This document shows positions 27,220-36,515 of a stretch of DNA of 64,000 nt, one piece after another. The DNA is from Aquincola agrisoli (GTDB taxonomy: Bacteria > Pseudomonadota > Gammaproteobacteria > Burkholderiales > Burkholderiaceae_C). Position 1 is the stretch's first letter; every line of letters starts with the position of its first letter. Position numbers and translations under genes: made by a program. Under the pieces are notes generated by a model. It ran no database searches, had not been told where the DNA came from, and saw only the letters and a list, made by a program, of their open reading frames with translations. The stretch covers positions 186,001 to 250,000 of the forward strand of contig NZ_JAZIBG010000019.1 of assembly GCF_036621135.1 (NCBI RefSeq), in the 5' to 3' direction.

Positions 27220-28608
27220 ATGAACGTGACTGCTTCGGCCTTCAAGGCCTACGACATCCGCGGCATCGTCGGCCAAGCCATCGACGAGACTTTCGCAGAA
27301 CATCTGGGCAAGGCCTTTGGTACCGAAGCAGTCGCCGCCGGTGAGAAGGCGGTCGCCGTCGGGCGCGACGGGCGCCTGTCGGGCCCCGGCCTGGCCGCCG
27401 CGTTGATCCGCGGCCTGGCGTCCACCGGGCTCGACGTGGTCGACCTCGGCGCCGTCACCACGCCGATGCTGTACTACGTGGCGGCCACGCGCGGCCGCCA
27501 TGGCTGCAACAGCGGCATCCAGGTCACCGGCAGCCACAACCCGAAGGACTACAACGGGTTCAAGATGGTGCTGGCCGGCCGCGCCATCTACGGCGACGAG
27601 ATCCAGGGCCTGCGCCGGCGCATGGAGGCCGAGGACTACACCGTCGGCAAGGGCCGCTCGGCCGCGATGGACATCGTGCCCGAGTACATCGCCCGCATCG
27701 TCGGCGACTGCAAGCTCAAGCGCCCGCTGAAGGTGGTGGTCGATTCGGGCAACGGCATTCCCGGTGCCTCGGCGCCGCAGCTGCTGAAGGCGCTGGGCTG
27801 CGAGGTCATCGCGCTGTACAGCCGGGTCGACGGCGATTTCCCGAACCACCACCCCGATCCTTCCAAGCCCGAGAACCTGCAGGACCTGATCCGCACGGTG
27901 CACGCCGCCGAGGCCGACATCGGCCTGGCCTTCGATGGCGACGGCGACCGCCTGGGCGTGGTGACGAAGGACGGCCAGATCATCTACCCCGACCGCCAGC
28001 TCATGCTGTTCGCGCAGGACATCCTCACCCGCGTGAAGGGCGGCACCATCATCTTCGACGTCAAGTGCACGCAGCGCCTGGCGCCGGCCATCAAGGCCGC
28101 CGGCGGCGTGCCGCTGATGTGGAAGACCGGCCACTCGCTGGTCAAGGCCAAGATGAAGGAAGTGAAGGCGCCGATCGCCGGCGAGATGAGCGGCCACGTG
28201 TTCTTCGGCGAGCGCTGGTACGGCTTCGACGACGCGAGCTACACCGCGGCGCGTCTGCTGGAGATCCTCTCCCGCCACGACGACCCGAGCGCGGTGCTGA
28301 ACGCGCTGCCCACCAGCTTCAGCACGCCCGAGCTGAACGTGGCCTGCGCCGAAGGCGAGCCGCGCGAGGTGATCGAGAAGCTGCTGGCCAACGCCGACTT
28401 CCCCGGCGCCGAGGTGGTCACGACCGATGGCCTGCGCGTGGATTTCGACGACGGCTTCGGCCTGATCCGCGCCTCCAACACCACGCCGGTGCTGGTGCTG
28501 CGCTTCGAGGGCCACACCGAAGAGGCCCTGCACCGCATCGAGTCGGACTTCATGGCGCGCTTGCGCGCCGTCAAGCCCGACGCGCAGGTGGCCGCCTCCG
28601 CGCACTGA
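27220..28608 (+). CDS. manB: Phosphomannomutase/phosphoglucomutase
   Basis: 462 aa alpha-D-phosphohexomutase. It begins FKAYDIRGIVG. The phosphoserine loop is VTGSHNPKDYNGFK (about residues 102-115), the metal loop FDGDGDRLGV (about 238-247) and the sugar loop GEMSGHVFF. The tail carries RASNTTPVLVLRFEG. It interconverts mannose-6-P/mannose-1-P and glucose-6-P/glucose-1-P for LPS and exopolysaccharide precursors. GGAGG supports the start. waaA follows 43 nt later, so both may serve LPS synthesis. Confidence 0.93.
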   Translation: MNVTASAFKAYDIRGIVGQAIDETFAEHLGKAFGTEAVAAGEKAVAVGRDGRLSGPGLAAALIRGLASTGLDVVDLGAVTTPMLYYVAATRGRHGCNSGIQVTGSHNPKDYNGFKMVLAGRAIYGDEIQGLRRRMEAEDYTVGKGRSAAMDIVPEYIARIVGDCKLKRPLKVVVDSGNGIPGASAPQLLKALGCEVIALYSRVDGDFPNHHPDPSKPENLQDLIRTVHAAEADIGLAFDGDGDRLGVVTKDGQIIYPDRQLMLFAQDILTRVKGGTIIFDVKCTQRLAPAIKAAGGVPLMWKTGHSLVKAKMKEVKAPIAGEMSGHVFFGERWYGFDDASYTAARLLEILSRHDDPSAVLNALPTSFSTPELNVACAEGEPREVIEKLLANADFPGAEVVTTDGLRVDFDDGFGLIRASNTTPVLVLRFEGHTEEALHRIESDFMARLRAVKPDAQVAASAH

Positions 28609-28651
28609 GCGCCGGGCGGTCCTCCATCGACGGGTTCTTCCTGCAGGGCGA

Positions 28652-29959
28652 ATGTCCCACTGGCTTGCGCGACAGCTGTACGGCGCGCTGCTGACCGTCC
28701 TCACGCCGCTGTACCTGTTGCGGCTGTGGTGGCGGGGCCGCCGGGAGCCCGCCTACCGACGGCGCGTGCGCGAACGGCTGGGCTTCTACCGCACGCGCCG
28801 CCGCGCCATCAAGGGCCGCGTGATCTGGCTGCATGCCGTGTCGCTCGGCGAGACGCGCGCCGCTGAGCCGCTGATCGCCGCGCTGCGGGCGCACATGCCG
28901 GGCATGCGGCTCGTGCTCACCTGCAGCACCGCCACCGGCCTGGAAGCCGGCCGGGCGCTGCTGGGCGAGGAGGACGTGCAGACCTGGCTGCCCTACGACA
29001 CGCCCGGGGCCACGCGGCGCTTCCTGCGCCGCTACCGGCCGCTGGCCGGCGTGCTGATGGAGACGGAGATCTGGCCCAACCTGCTGCAGGCCGCGCGGCA
29101 GGCGCGGCTGCCCATCGTGCTCGCCAACGCCCGCCTGTCCGAGCGCAGCCAGCGCAAGGGCGAGCGGTTCGCACTGCTGCTGCGCCCCGCGGTGCAGAGC
29201 CTCACGCGCGTGCTGGCGCAAACCGACGGCGATGCGCAGCGCCTGCAGCAGGCGGGCGCACCGCGGGTCGAGGTCTGCGGCAACCTGAAGTACGACGTCG
29301 CGCCGCCGCCCAAGCTGCTGGCGCGCGGCCTGCAATGGCGCGAGCCGCTCAACCACGGCCCGCGCGCGGTGGTGCTGGCAGCCAGCACGCGCGAGGGCGA
29401 GGAGCACATGCTGCTGGCCGCCTGGCGTGCGCTGCCCGCGCCGCGCCCCTTGTTGCTGATCGTGCCGCGCCATCCGCAGCGCTTCAACGAGGTGGCGCTG
29501 CTGGTCGACAACAGCGGCTTCACGCTGGCGCGCCGCAGCAGCTGGGGCGATACCCCGCCGGCGGAGGCGGCGCAGGCCGACGTGTGGCTGGGCGATTCGA
29601 TGGGCGAGATGCCGCTGTACTACGCGCTCGCCGATGTGGCGCTGCTGGGCGGGAGCTTCGCACCGCTGGGCGGGCAGAACCTGATCGAGGCCGCCGCCTG
29701 CGGCTGCCCCGTCGTGATGGGCCCGCACACCTTCAACTTCGACGAAGCGGCGGAGCTGTCGCTGCGCGCGGGCGCGTCGGTGCGCGTGGCCGAGATGAGC
29801 GACGGCGTGCAGCGCGCGGCGGCGCTGGCCTCCGACCCGCAGCGCAATGCCTGGGTGCAGAACGCCTTCGAGTTCGCCGCGGCGCACCGCGGCGCCACCG
29901 AGCGCATGGCGCGGCGCATCATCGAGGTGGTGATCGCCGGGCGGCCCCCCGACGCCTGA
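28652..29959 (+). CDS. waaA: 3-deoxy-D-manno-octulosonic acid (Kdo) transferase
   Basis: 435 aa GT30 enzyme with an N-terminal membrane anchor (LLTVLTPLYLLRLWWRGR). The catalytic glutamate lies in HAVSLGETRAAEPLI (about residue 71), and the donor-site segments GNLKYDV, STREGEE and LLGGSFAPLGGQNLIEAAAC are all visible. It adds Kdo to lipid IVA on the inner face of the inner membrane. It is convergent with the molybdenum hydroxylase genes, with no spacer. Confidence 0.96.
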   Translation: MSHWLARQLYGALLTVLTPLYLLRLWWRGRREPAYRRRVRERLGFYRTRRRAIKGRVIWLHAVSLGETRAAEPLIAALRAHMPGMRLVLTCSTATGLEAGRALLGEEDVQTWLPYDTPGATRRFLRRYRPLAGVLMETEIWPNLLQAARQARLPIVLANARLSERSQRKGERFALLLRPAVQSLTRVLAQTDGDAQRLQQAGAPRVEVCGNLKYDVAPPPKLLARGLQWREPLNHGPRAVVLAASTREGEEHMLLAAWRALPAPRPLLLIVPRHPQRFNEVALLVDNSGFTLARRSSWGDTPPAEAAQADVWLGDSMGEMPLYYALADVALLGGSFAPLGGQNLIEAAACGCPVVMGPHTFNFDEAAELSLRAGASVRVAEMSDGVQRAAALASDPQRNAWVQNAFEFAAAHRGATERMARRIIEVVIAGRPPDA

Positions 29960-32332
29960 TCAGCCCGCCCCGCCCGGCAGCGCCGCCAGCGGCGGCGGAT
30001 CGAAGTCGGACCGCAGCGCCCGCCACACCCGCTCGGACGTGACCGGCATCTGGATGCGCTCGGCGTCGCGCCCGAGGCCGGCGTGGTCCAGCGCATCGAT
30101 CACTGCGTTGACCACGGCGGGTGTCGCGCCGATGGTGCCGAGCTCGCCCACGCCCTTGACGCCCAGCGGGTTGGTGAGGCACGGGATGGAGGTGTCGAAC
30201 CGCGTCTTGAAACCGACGAAGCCGTCGGCGTGCGGCATCGCGTAGTCGAGGAAGCTGGCGGTCAGCAGCTGGCCGGACTCGCGGTCGTAGACGACCTGCT
30301 CCGACAGCGCCTGGCCGATGCCCTGCACCGCGCCGCCCTCGATCTGCCCGCGCACGATCGCAGGGCTCACGACGCGGCCGATGTCGTTCACCGACGCATA
30401 CGCGACGATCGCCACCTCGCCGGTGGCGGGGTCGATCTCGACCTCGCAGACGTGGCAGCCGTTCGGCCAGCTCGGGGCGCTCGCGGCGTGGGTCACGTCG
30501 ACGCGGATGCGCCGGTCGGGCTGCCGCCCGGCGAGGTCGAACAGGCCGATGCCGAGGTCGGTGCCGGCCACCGTCAGCCGGCCGGCGCGGTACTCGATGT
30601 CGGCCGCCGGCGCCTCGAGCGTCTCGGCCGCGAGCTCCCGGGCCTGTTCGACGGCGCGCTCCGATGCGAGCTGCACCACGGAGCCGCCAGTGAAGAGGGA
30701 GCGCGACCCCGCGCTGCCGAAGCCGTTGGCACGGTCGGTATCGCCCTGCAGGATGCGGATGCGGTCCATCGGCACGCCGAACACGTCGACGGCCAGCTGG
30801 GTGTAGCTGGTCGCAATGCCCTGGCCCATGGCCTGGGTGGCGGAGCTCACCTCGATGTAGCCGTCGGCCGTGACGTCGATCGCGACGCGCTCTTCCAGGG
30901 CATTGCCGCCGGTCCATTCGAGGAAGGTGGCGATGCCGCGGCCGCGCAGCCGGCCGCGGGCGCGGCTCGCTTCGCGGCGGGCGCCTAAGCCGTGCCAGTC
31001 GGCGAGCTCGAGTCCCTGGTCGAGGATCTGCTCGAAGCGGCCGCTGTCGTAGGTCTGGCCCATCGGGTTGCGGTACGGCATCTGCCCGGGCCGGATCATG
31101 TTGCGCCGGCGCAGCTCCGCCGGATCGAGCTGGAGCGCACGGGCGGCGGCGTCCATCAGCCGCTCCATCACGTAGATCGCCTCGGGGCGGCCCGCGCCGC
31201 GGTAGGCCCCGGTGGGCGCACGGTGGGTCAGCACCGCGGTGAAGTGCAGGTCGATGGTCTGCAGGTCGTAGATGCTGGTCGACACCCACGGCCCGATGAG
31301 CACCTGGATGGCCACGCCCGGGGCGGTGGCGTGCGCGCCGACGTTGGCCAGCGACCGCACGCGCAGCGCCAGCGCGCGGCCGTCCGCGTCGAGCGCGAGT
31401 TCGGCGTGCGTGAGCACGTCGCGGCCGTGCGTCGACGCGAGGAACTCCTCGATGCGCTCGGCCCGCCAGCTCACCGGCCGCTTCAGCGCGAGTGCCGCGT
31501 GCGCCACGGCGATGTCCTCGGGGTAGAGGCCGGTCTTCATGCCGAAGCCGCCGCCGACGTCGTCAACGAGCACGCGCACGTTGTCGCGCGTGAGGCCGGG
31601 CAGGGCGTCCGCCAGGCCGTTGCGCACGGCGGTGGGCATCTGGTTGGACAGCCGCACGGTGAGCCGGCCGGCGGCGGCGTCCCATGCGGCCTGCGTGCAG
31701 CGCGGCTCCATCGGGCTGGCGGCCAGTCGCTGGTTCACGATGTCGACCGAGACGACGTGCGCGGCCCGGGCGAACGCGGCCTGCGTCGCGGCGGCATCGC
31801 CGTGGCGCATCTCGGCGGCGACGTTGTCGGGCGCCTCGGCGCAGAGCACCGGTGCGCCGGGCGTGACGGCCTGCACCGGGTCGGTGACGGCGGGCAGTTC
31901 CTCGTAGTCGATCCACAGCGAGGCCGCGGCCTCGCGCGCAGCCTCGCGCGTCTCGGCGACGACGGCGGCAACCGCCTCGCCGACGAAGTACACGGTCTCG
32001 TGCGCGAGCGCGCGCCGCGGCGGGGTGGCGCCGGGGCTGCCGTCGGGCCGCTTGAAGGCGCCGATGCCGGGCATCGGCGCGACGCCCGCCGCCGCCAGGT
32101 CGGCACCGGTGTAGACGGCGAGCACCCCGGGCAGGGCGAGCGCCGGGGCGGTGTCGATCGACACGATGCGTGCATGCGCATAGGTCGACCGCGCGAACGC
32201 CAGGTGCACCTGGCCGGCGGGGGCCACGTCGTCGGTGAAGCGGCCGCGGCCGGTGACCAGCGCCGGGTCCTCGACCCGGCGCACCGTGTGGCCGCTGCCG
32301 AAACGGCCGGTGTCGACGGGGGCGCTGCTCAT
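29960..32332 (-). CDS. Xanthine-dehydrogenase-family molybdopterin subunit (form II CoxL-like)
   Basis: 790 aa. The Mo-cofactor domains read GRGRFTDDV at the start, DDVGGGFGMKTGLYPED, AYRGAGRPEAIYVMERLMD (the form II signature, not the AYXCSFR of true CO dehydrogenase) and the catalytic glutamate in GVKGVGELGTIGATPAVVNA. It hydroxylates an aldehyde or N-heterocycle; the substrate cannot be told. It is 59 nt downstream of the 2Fe-2S subunit, and the FAD (CoxM) subunit is missing from the locus. Confidence 0.9.
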   Translation of the reverse strand: MSSAPVDTGRFGSGHTVRRVEDPALVTGRGRFTDDVAPAGQVHLAFARSTYAHARIVSIDTAPALALPGVLAVYTGADLAAAGVAPMPGIGAFKRPDGSPGATPPRRALAHETVYFVGEAVAAVVAETREAAREAAASLWIDYEELPAVTDPVQAVTPGAPVLCAEAPDNVAAEMRHGDAAATQAAFARAAHVVSVDIVNQRLAASPMEPRCTQAAWDAAAGRLTVRLSNQMPTAVRNGLADALPGLTRDNVRVLVDDVGGGFGMKTGLYPEDIAVAHAALALKRPVSWRAERIEEFLASTHGRDVLTHAELALDADGRALALRVRSLANVGAHATAPGVAIQVLIGPWVSTSIYDLQTIDLHFTAVLTHRAPTGAYRGAGRPEAIYVMERLMDAAARALQLDPAELRRRNMIRPGQMPYRNPMGQTYDSGRFEQILDQGLELADWHGLGARREASRARGRLRGRGIATFLEWTGGNALEERVAIDVTADGYIEVSSATQAMGQGIATSYTQLAVDVFGVPMDRIRILQGDTDRANGFGSAGSRSLFTGGSVVQLASERAVEQARELAAETLEAPAADIEYRAGRLTVAGTDLGIGLFDLAGRQPDRRIRVDVTHAASAPSWPNGCHVCEVEIDPATGEVAIVAYASVNDIGRVVSPAIVRGQIEGGAVQGIGQALSEQVVYDRESGQLLTASFLDYAMPHADGFVGFKTRFDTSIPCLTNPLGVKGVGELGTIGATPAVVNAVIDALDHAGLGRDAERIQMPVTSERVWRALRSDFDPPPLAALPGGAG

Positions 32333-32391
32333 GGGACTGCCCTCCGCACTGCGTGCTCCGGGATGAGCGCTTGGGGAGCGGCCCGGCGCGC

Positions 32392-32874
32392 TCATGGCTG
32401 GCTGCCTTGCGCGATCGCGCGCGCGGCGACCTGCACCGATTCGACGATGTTGGCGTAGCCGGTGCAGCGGCACAGGTTGCCTTCCAGCGCGTGCGCGATG
32501 CGTTCGGCGCTGGGCCGAGGATCGGTCTTCAGCAGGCAGACGGCGGTCATCACCATGCCCGGGGTGCAGAAGCCGCACTGCAGGCCGTGGCAGGCGACGA
32601 AGGCCTCCTGCACCGGGTGCAGCGGGCCACCTTCGGGCGCGAGGCCCTCGATGGTCGTGACCGAGCGCCCCTCGGCCTGCACCGCCAGCACCGCGCAGCT
32701 CTTGACGGCCTCGCCGTCGAGCAGCACGGTGCAGGCGCCGCACTGGCTGGTGTCGCAACCGATGTGCGTGCCGGTCAGGCCCAGCGGGCCGCGCAGCAGG
32801 TCGACGAGCAGGGTGTTGGGTTCGGCGGCGGCCGCCGCGGGCCGGCCGTTGACGCGGAGTTGCAGCTGACGCAT
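32392..32874 (-). CDS. 2Fe-2S subunit of the molybdenum hydroxylase (CoxS-like)
   Basis: 160 aa. The plant-type ferredoxin cluster is held by CDTSQCGAC plus a later cysteine (about residues 40-61), and the second all-helical cluster by CGFCTPGM and CRCTGY (about 99-140). It passes electrons from the Mo site. AAAGGGAA precedes the ATG at 32874, preferred over an ATG nine codons upstream. It is first in a two-gene operon with the large subunit. Confidence 0.92.
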   Translation of the reverse strand: MRQLQLRVNGRPAAAAAEPNTLLVDLLRGPLGLTGTHIGCDTSQCGACTVLLDGEAVKSCAVLAVQAEGRSVTTIEGLAPEGGPLHPVQEAFVACHGLQCGFCTPGMVMTAVCLLKTDPRPSAERIAHALEGNLCRCTGYANIVESVQVAARAIAQGSQP

Positions 32875-32937
32875 GGGTTCCCTTTGCGATGGCCCGTGCA
32901 TGCTAGCGGCTGCGGGCCGGATGCGCCGGCCGCGGGG

Positions 32938-34284
32938 TCAGCGGGTCAGCAGGGCATTGATGGCGAGCAGGTCTTCGCCGCCGAGCTGGCCGGCGGCCTG
33001 CTTCAGCCGCAGCGTGCCGAGCAGCACGTTGTAGCGCGCGAAGGCCAGGTCGCGCTGCGTGGTGAAGAGCTGCGTTTGCGCGTTGAGCACGTCGAGGTTG
33101 ACGCGCACGCCGACCCGGTAGCCGAGCTGCGTCGCTTCCAGCGCGAGCTTGCTCGAGGTTTCGGCGGCTTCCAGCGCGCGCACCTGCGCGAGGCTCGACT
33201 GCACCTGGAAGTACGCGGTGCGTGTGGCGGTGGCCACCGCCCTGCGGGCGGCTTCGAGGTCGTTGCGTGCCTTCTCTTCCAGCGACAGCGTTTCCTTGAC
33301 CCGGTTCTGCACGGAGAAGCCCGCAAACAGCGGCAGGTTCATCTCCACCCCGACGGTGGCGGGCACGCTGTTGCCGGGCAGCTCGGCGGCGTTGCCGCGC
33401 TGGCGCTGGCCGCCGAAGCGCGCCACCAGCTCCACGGTGGGCAGGTGGCCGGCCCGGGCCTTCTCGGTTTCGAGCTTGGCGTTGTCCAGGCCGGCCTGTG
33501 CGCGCCGGATGCCCGGGTGCACCTGCCATGCGCTGTTGACCCAGGCTTCCGCATCGGCCGGCCTGGGCTCGGGCAGCATCACCGGCTGGGCCAGCGGATC
33601 GGGCTGCACGTTGCTGCGGCCCACGAGCTGGTCGAGCACGACGCTCTTGGTGCGCAGGTCGTTGTCGGCGGCCAGCTCCTGCGAGGTGGCGAGGTCGAAA
33701 CGCGCCTGCGCTTCGCGCGTGTCGGTGATGGTGGCGGTGCCGACCTCGAAGTTGCGCTTGGCGGAGGCGAGCTGCTCGCCGATCGCCTGTTTGTTGGCCC
33801 GCGCGGTGGACAGCGTGTCCTGCGCGGCCAGCACGTCGAAGTACGCCTGGGCCACGCGGACCACCAGGTCCTGCTCGGCGGTTTCCAGCTCCGCGCCGCT
33901 GGCCTCCAGCAGCACCCGCGCCTGGCCGATGGTGGCGTCGTTGGCCCGGTTGAACACCGTCTGCCGGCCGTTCAGCGCGGCCGCGGTCGTGTGGGTGCGC
34001 AGCGTGGCGCCGCGGGTGCGCCAGTCGGTGTCGGAATCGGTGTACGAAGCGCCGAGCCCGAGGCTGGGCAGCCTCAGCGCATCGGCCTGCGCCGCGCGGT
34101 ACTGCGCCGAATCGGCCTGCGCTCGCGCCGCCAGGTAGGTGGCGTCGTAGGGCCGGGCGGCGTTGTACAGCTCGATCAGCGACTGCGCGTGTGCGCTGCC
34201 GGCGGCACCCGCCGCCAGCGCACACGCCAGCGGCAGGGCGTCGGCCGGCCTGCGCAGCAGGCGGCGAAACAGGGAACGGCGCAT
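32938..34284 (-). CDS. tolC: TolC family outer-membrane efflux/secretion channel
   Basis: 448 aa with a signal peptide (cleavage after SAHAQ, near residue 33) and two OEP repeats. Typical motifs are SLIELYNAARPYDATYLAAR, AYFDVLAAQDTL, VGTATITDTREAQARFDLA, LPLFAGFSVQNRVKE and LGYRVGVRVNLDVLNAQTQL. It forms the trimeric channel for type I secretion or RND efflux. AAGGAG precedes the ATG. It lies downstream of pcm on the same strand, a common betaproteobacterial order near waaA. Confidence 0.93.
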   Translation of the reverse strand: MRRSLFRRLLRRPADALPLACALAAGAAGSAHAQSLIELYNAARPYDATYLAARAQADSAQYRAAQADALRLPSLGLGASYTDSDTDWRTRGATLRTHTTAAALNGRQTVFNRANDATIGQARVLLEASGAELETAEQDLVVRVAQAYFDVLAAQDTLSTARANKQAIGEQLASAKRNFEVGTATITDTREAQARFDLATSQELAADNDLRTKSVVLDQLVGRSNVQPDPLAQPVMLPEPRPADAEAWVNSAWQVHPGIRRAQAGLDNAKLETEKARAGHLPTVELVARFGGQRQRGNAAELPGNSVPATVGVEMNLPLFAGFSVQNRVKETLSLEEKARNDLEAARRAVATATRTAYFQVQSSLAQVRALEAAETSSKLALEATQLGYRVGVRVNLDVLNAQTQLFTTQRDLAFARYNVLLGTLRLKQAAGQLGGEDLLAINALLTR

Positions 34285-34387
34285 GGAGAACTCCTTTTTC
34301 AGGGCGTTATCGGGCATGCGACAACCTGCACGTCGCGGGCCGTGGGCGGGGGTGATTGCAGCGAAGCCGGGCCGGCCGCGCATGCGT

Positions 34388-35041
34388 TCAGAAGCTGAAG
34401 CGCGTCGGTTCGCCGAAGCCCGACAGCCGGGGCGCGACCGTATCGAAGAGTTCCTCGCGCTGGTAGGCGGCCGCCCCCGTGCGCGTGATCAGCACGGCGC
34501 GCATCACGGGCTCCTGGCCGACGATGGCGGCCAGCCTGCCGCCTTCCTTCAACTGCGCCAGCAGGACCTGCGGCACCGCGGAGACCGAACCCGACAGCAG
34601 GATCACGTCGAACGGTGCTTCGGCGGGCAGGCCGCCGACGCCATCGGCCTCGACGACCTTGGCGTTCAGCACGCCGGCGCGGCGCAGGTTCTCGCGCGCC
34701 AGGGCGGCGAGCTCGGGATTGATCTCCAGCGTGGTCACGCGCTGCGCCTGCGCGGCCAGCAGCGCGGCCATGTAGCCGGAGCCGGCACCGATCTCCAGCA
34801 CGCGGTCGGAGGGCCGGACCTTGAGTTCCTGCAGCAGGCGGGCCTCGATCTTGGGCTCGAGCATCGACTGCCCCCCGGGCAGCGGCACCTGGGTGTCCAT
34901 GAACGCCAGCGCGCGGTGCGCCTGCGGGACGAACGCTTCGCGCTGCACCCGCGTCAGCAGGGACAGCACATCCTGGTCGAGCACGTCCCACGGGCGGATC
35001 TGCTGCTCGATCATGTTGAAGCGGGCTTGTTCGATGTTCAT
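34388..35041 (-). CDS. pcm: Protein-L-isoaspartate O-methyltransferase
   Basis: 217 aa SAM-dependent enzyme that repairs isoaspartyl residues. Motif I is VLEIGAGSGYMAALLA (about residues 82-97). LPGGQSMLEPKIEARLLQEL is the conserved substrate region and FDVILLSGSV a post-motif. It lies 47 nt after the TetR gene and 103 nt before tolC, all on the minus strand. No ribosome binding site stands out. Confidence 0.9.
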   Translation of the reverse strand: MNIEQARFNMIEQQIRPWDVLDQDVLSLLTRVQREAFVPQAHRALAFMDTQVPLPGGQSMLEPKIEARLLQELKVRPSDRVLEIGAGSGYMAALLAAQAQRVTTLEINPELAALARENLRRAGVLNAKVVEADGVGGLPAEAPFDVILLSGSVSAVPQVLLAQLKEGGRLAAIVGQEPVMRAVLITRTGAAAYQREELFDTVAPRLSGFGEPTRFSF

Positions 35042-35088
35042 GGCGTTGGGCGCGAAAGTCGGCGGAAATGCGGGCGAAGCGTGGAAGT

Positions 35089-35751
35089 TTATTTCGGCAG
35101 CGGCGCGTCGATCCGAAGCGAACGCACCACCAGCGCGATGTGGTCGTCGATGAAACGGTGCGGATCGACCATGTCCTCGGCCTCGTGCATGCAGGCGCCC
35201 AGGGCGTGCTTGTGCAGGCACAGCATCACCAGCGGCAGCAGCAGCGAATGGGTCACGTGCGCGATGGTGGCGGGCCGCAGCTGGCCCCTGGCGATGCCGC
35301 GCTCGATCATCTGGCCGATCAGGCGCTCGCCTGGGACCATGACCTCGCTGACGTAGAACGCGGAGATCTCCGGGAAGTTGCGCGCCTCGGTCACGATGAG
35401 CTTGAACACGCCGGAGGCGGGGCTGTCGTACATGCGCTGCCACCAGCGTGCCAGCACGCCGAACGCCACCTCCGGGTCGTCGTCGGCGTGCTGCGCGATC
35501 TCCGCCCCTCCGGCGGCGACCTCGTCGCCCAGGTAATGCCGGATCACGGCCTTCAGCAGTTCTTCCTTGCTGGGGTAGTAGAGGTACAGCGTGCCCTTGG
35601 ACACGCCCGCACGCGCGGCGACCTCCTCGGACCGGCTGTTGGCGAACCCCTTCTCGACGAACACCTCCAGCGCGGCGGCCAGCAGTTCCTGGGGACGCGC
35701 TTCCTTTCGGCGTTGACGGGGTGCGGCACTCGGCGCGGCAGCAGGGGACAT
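35089..35751 (-). CDS. TetR family transcriptional regulator
   Basis: 220 aa. N-terminal HTH at about 20-65 (LAAALEVFVEKGFANSRSEE; VAARAGVSKGTLYLYYPSKE), then an all-helical ligand domain. A perfect dyad at 35764-35785, only 12 bp before its start codon, is the likely autoregulatory operator. Its target may be itself, the downstream pcm-tolC genes, the divergent lipoprotein, or a mix. The ligand is unknown. Confidence 0.92.
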   Translation of the reverse strand: MSPAAAPSAAPRQRRKEARPQELLAAALEVFVEKGFANSRSEEVAARAGVSKGTLYLYYPSKEELLKAVIRHYLGDEVAAGGAEIAQHADDDPEVAFGVLARWWQRMYDSPASGVFKLIVTEARNFPEISAFYVSEVMVPGERLIGQMIERGIARGQLRPATIAHVTHSLLLPLVMLCLHKHALGACMHEAEDMVDPHRFIDDHIALVVRSLRIDAPLPK

Positions 35752-35763
35752 CGGGAGGGCTTG

Positions 35764-35785
35764 TTACTGACTGGTCGGTCAGTAA
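35764..35785. promoter_or_regulatory. TetR operator
   Basis: TTACTGAC and GTCAGTAA form a perfect inverted repeat around TGGTCG, giving the ACTGAC...GTCAGT pattern typical of AcrR/FadR-type TetR sites. It lies between the TetR start (35751) and a lipoprotein start (35846), so bound repressor could control both. Confidence 0.75.
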
Positions 35786-35845
35786 TGTAGCCTCTGCCGT
35801 CCGGCGGGGTCAACCGCGGCGGCCGGCTTCGGTAAGCTGCGGCGC

Positions 35846-36427
35846 ATGGCACCTCGACACCCCCGACGTTTCTGGATCGCCGCGATGGTCGCTGCGGCGA
35901 TCACCACCGGCTGCATGCCCCTCGGCCTGCCGCGCACGATCGTCATCACCGAAGCCCAGCTGCAGGAGAAGCTGGCCGAACACTTCCCCGTGCAGCAGCG
36001 GCTGATGGCGGTGCTCGACATCGAGGTGCAGCGGCCCCAGGTGCGCCTGCTGCCCGAGCGGGGCCGGGTGGCCGCGGTGCTGAACGTGGACGCCACCGAG
36101 CGCCTGTCGCGCAAGCGGCTGCGCGGCCGCCTGGATGCGGACAGCCAGCTGCGCTTCGATCCGCGGGACATGGCGTTGAAGCTCTCGGGCGTGCGCGTGT
36201 CGACGCTCGACGTGCAGGACGCGGGCGGCAATTGGCCCGCGCCCCTGCACAACGCGGCGCTGCTGCTGGCCGAGCAGCTGCTCGAAGGCCAAGTGGTCTG
36301 GCGGGCCTCGGCGTCGCAGGCCGAACGGCTGGCGCGCCTGGGCGTGCAGGCGGTCGACGTGCAGGTCACGTCCCGCGGCATCGAGATCACGCTGGACGCG
36401 GCGGCGGCTGGGGCTCTCCCGGATTGA
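35846..36427 (+). CDS. DUF1439 lipoprotein (YceB-like)
   Basis: 193 aa. The N-terminus (WIAAMVAAAITTGC) ends in a lipobox-like cysteine at about residue 23. The mature part has TIVITEAQLQEKLAEHFPVQ and alternating beta/alpha segments of the DUF1439/YceB fold, related to lipid-binding periplasmic proteins. The function is unknown. It diverges from the TetR gene and shares its operator region. Confidence 0.82.
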   Translation: MAPRHPRRFWIAAMVAAAITTGCMPLGLPRTIVITEAQLQEKLAEHFPVQQRLMAVLDIEVQRPQVRLLPERGRVAAVLNVDATERLSRKRLRGRLDADSQLRFDPRDMALKLSGVRVSTLDVQDAGGNWPAPLHNAALLLAEQLLEGQVVWRASASQAERLARLGVQAVDVQVTSRGIEITLDAAAAGALPD

Positions 36428-36466
36428 CATCCGCGCATGGCGTGCAGGCCGTCACGGGCCGGCCGC

Positions 36467-36472
36467 TATGAT
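36467..36472 (+). promoter_or_regulatory. Candidate -10 element for uppP
   Basis: TATGAT (5 of 6 to consensus) lies 49 nt before the GTG start. A TTGACA hexamer at 36424-36429 is too far upstream to pair with it, and the proper -35 position is poor. Confidence 0.3.
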
Positions 36473-36515
36473 CGCCGGCTGTTTGGAGCCGAGCGCTTGG
36501 CAAGGAGGCCTGTAC

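Noticed and set aside
29960..32874. True aerobic CO dehydrogenase
   Set aside because: The active-site loop reads AYRGAGR (form II), not the AYXCSFR of CO-oxidising CoxL, and coxM is missing.
32353..34398. Plus-strand open frame opposite the 2Fe-2S subunit and tolC
   Set aside because: Antisense shadow; no recognisable protein sequence.
36468..36515. UppP start at ATG 36468
   Set aside because: AAGGAGG at 36502-36508 is perfectly spaced for the GTG at 36516; the upstream start has no ribosome binding site and overlaps a -10-like sequence.
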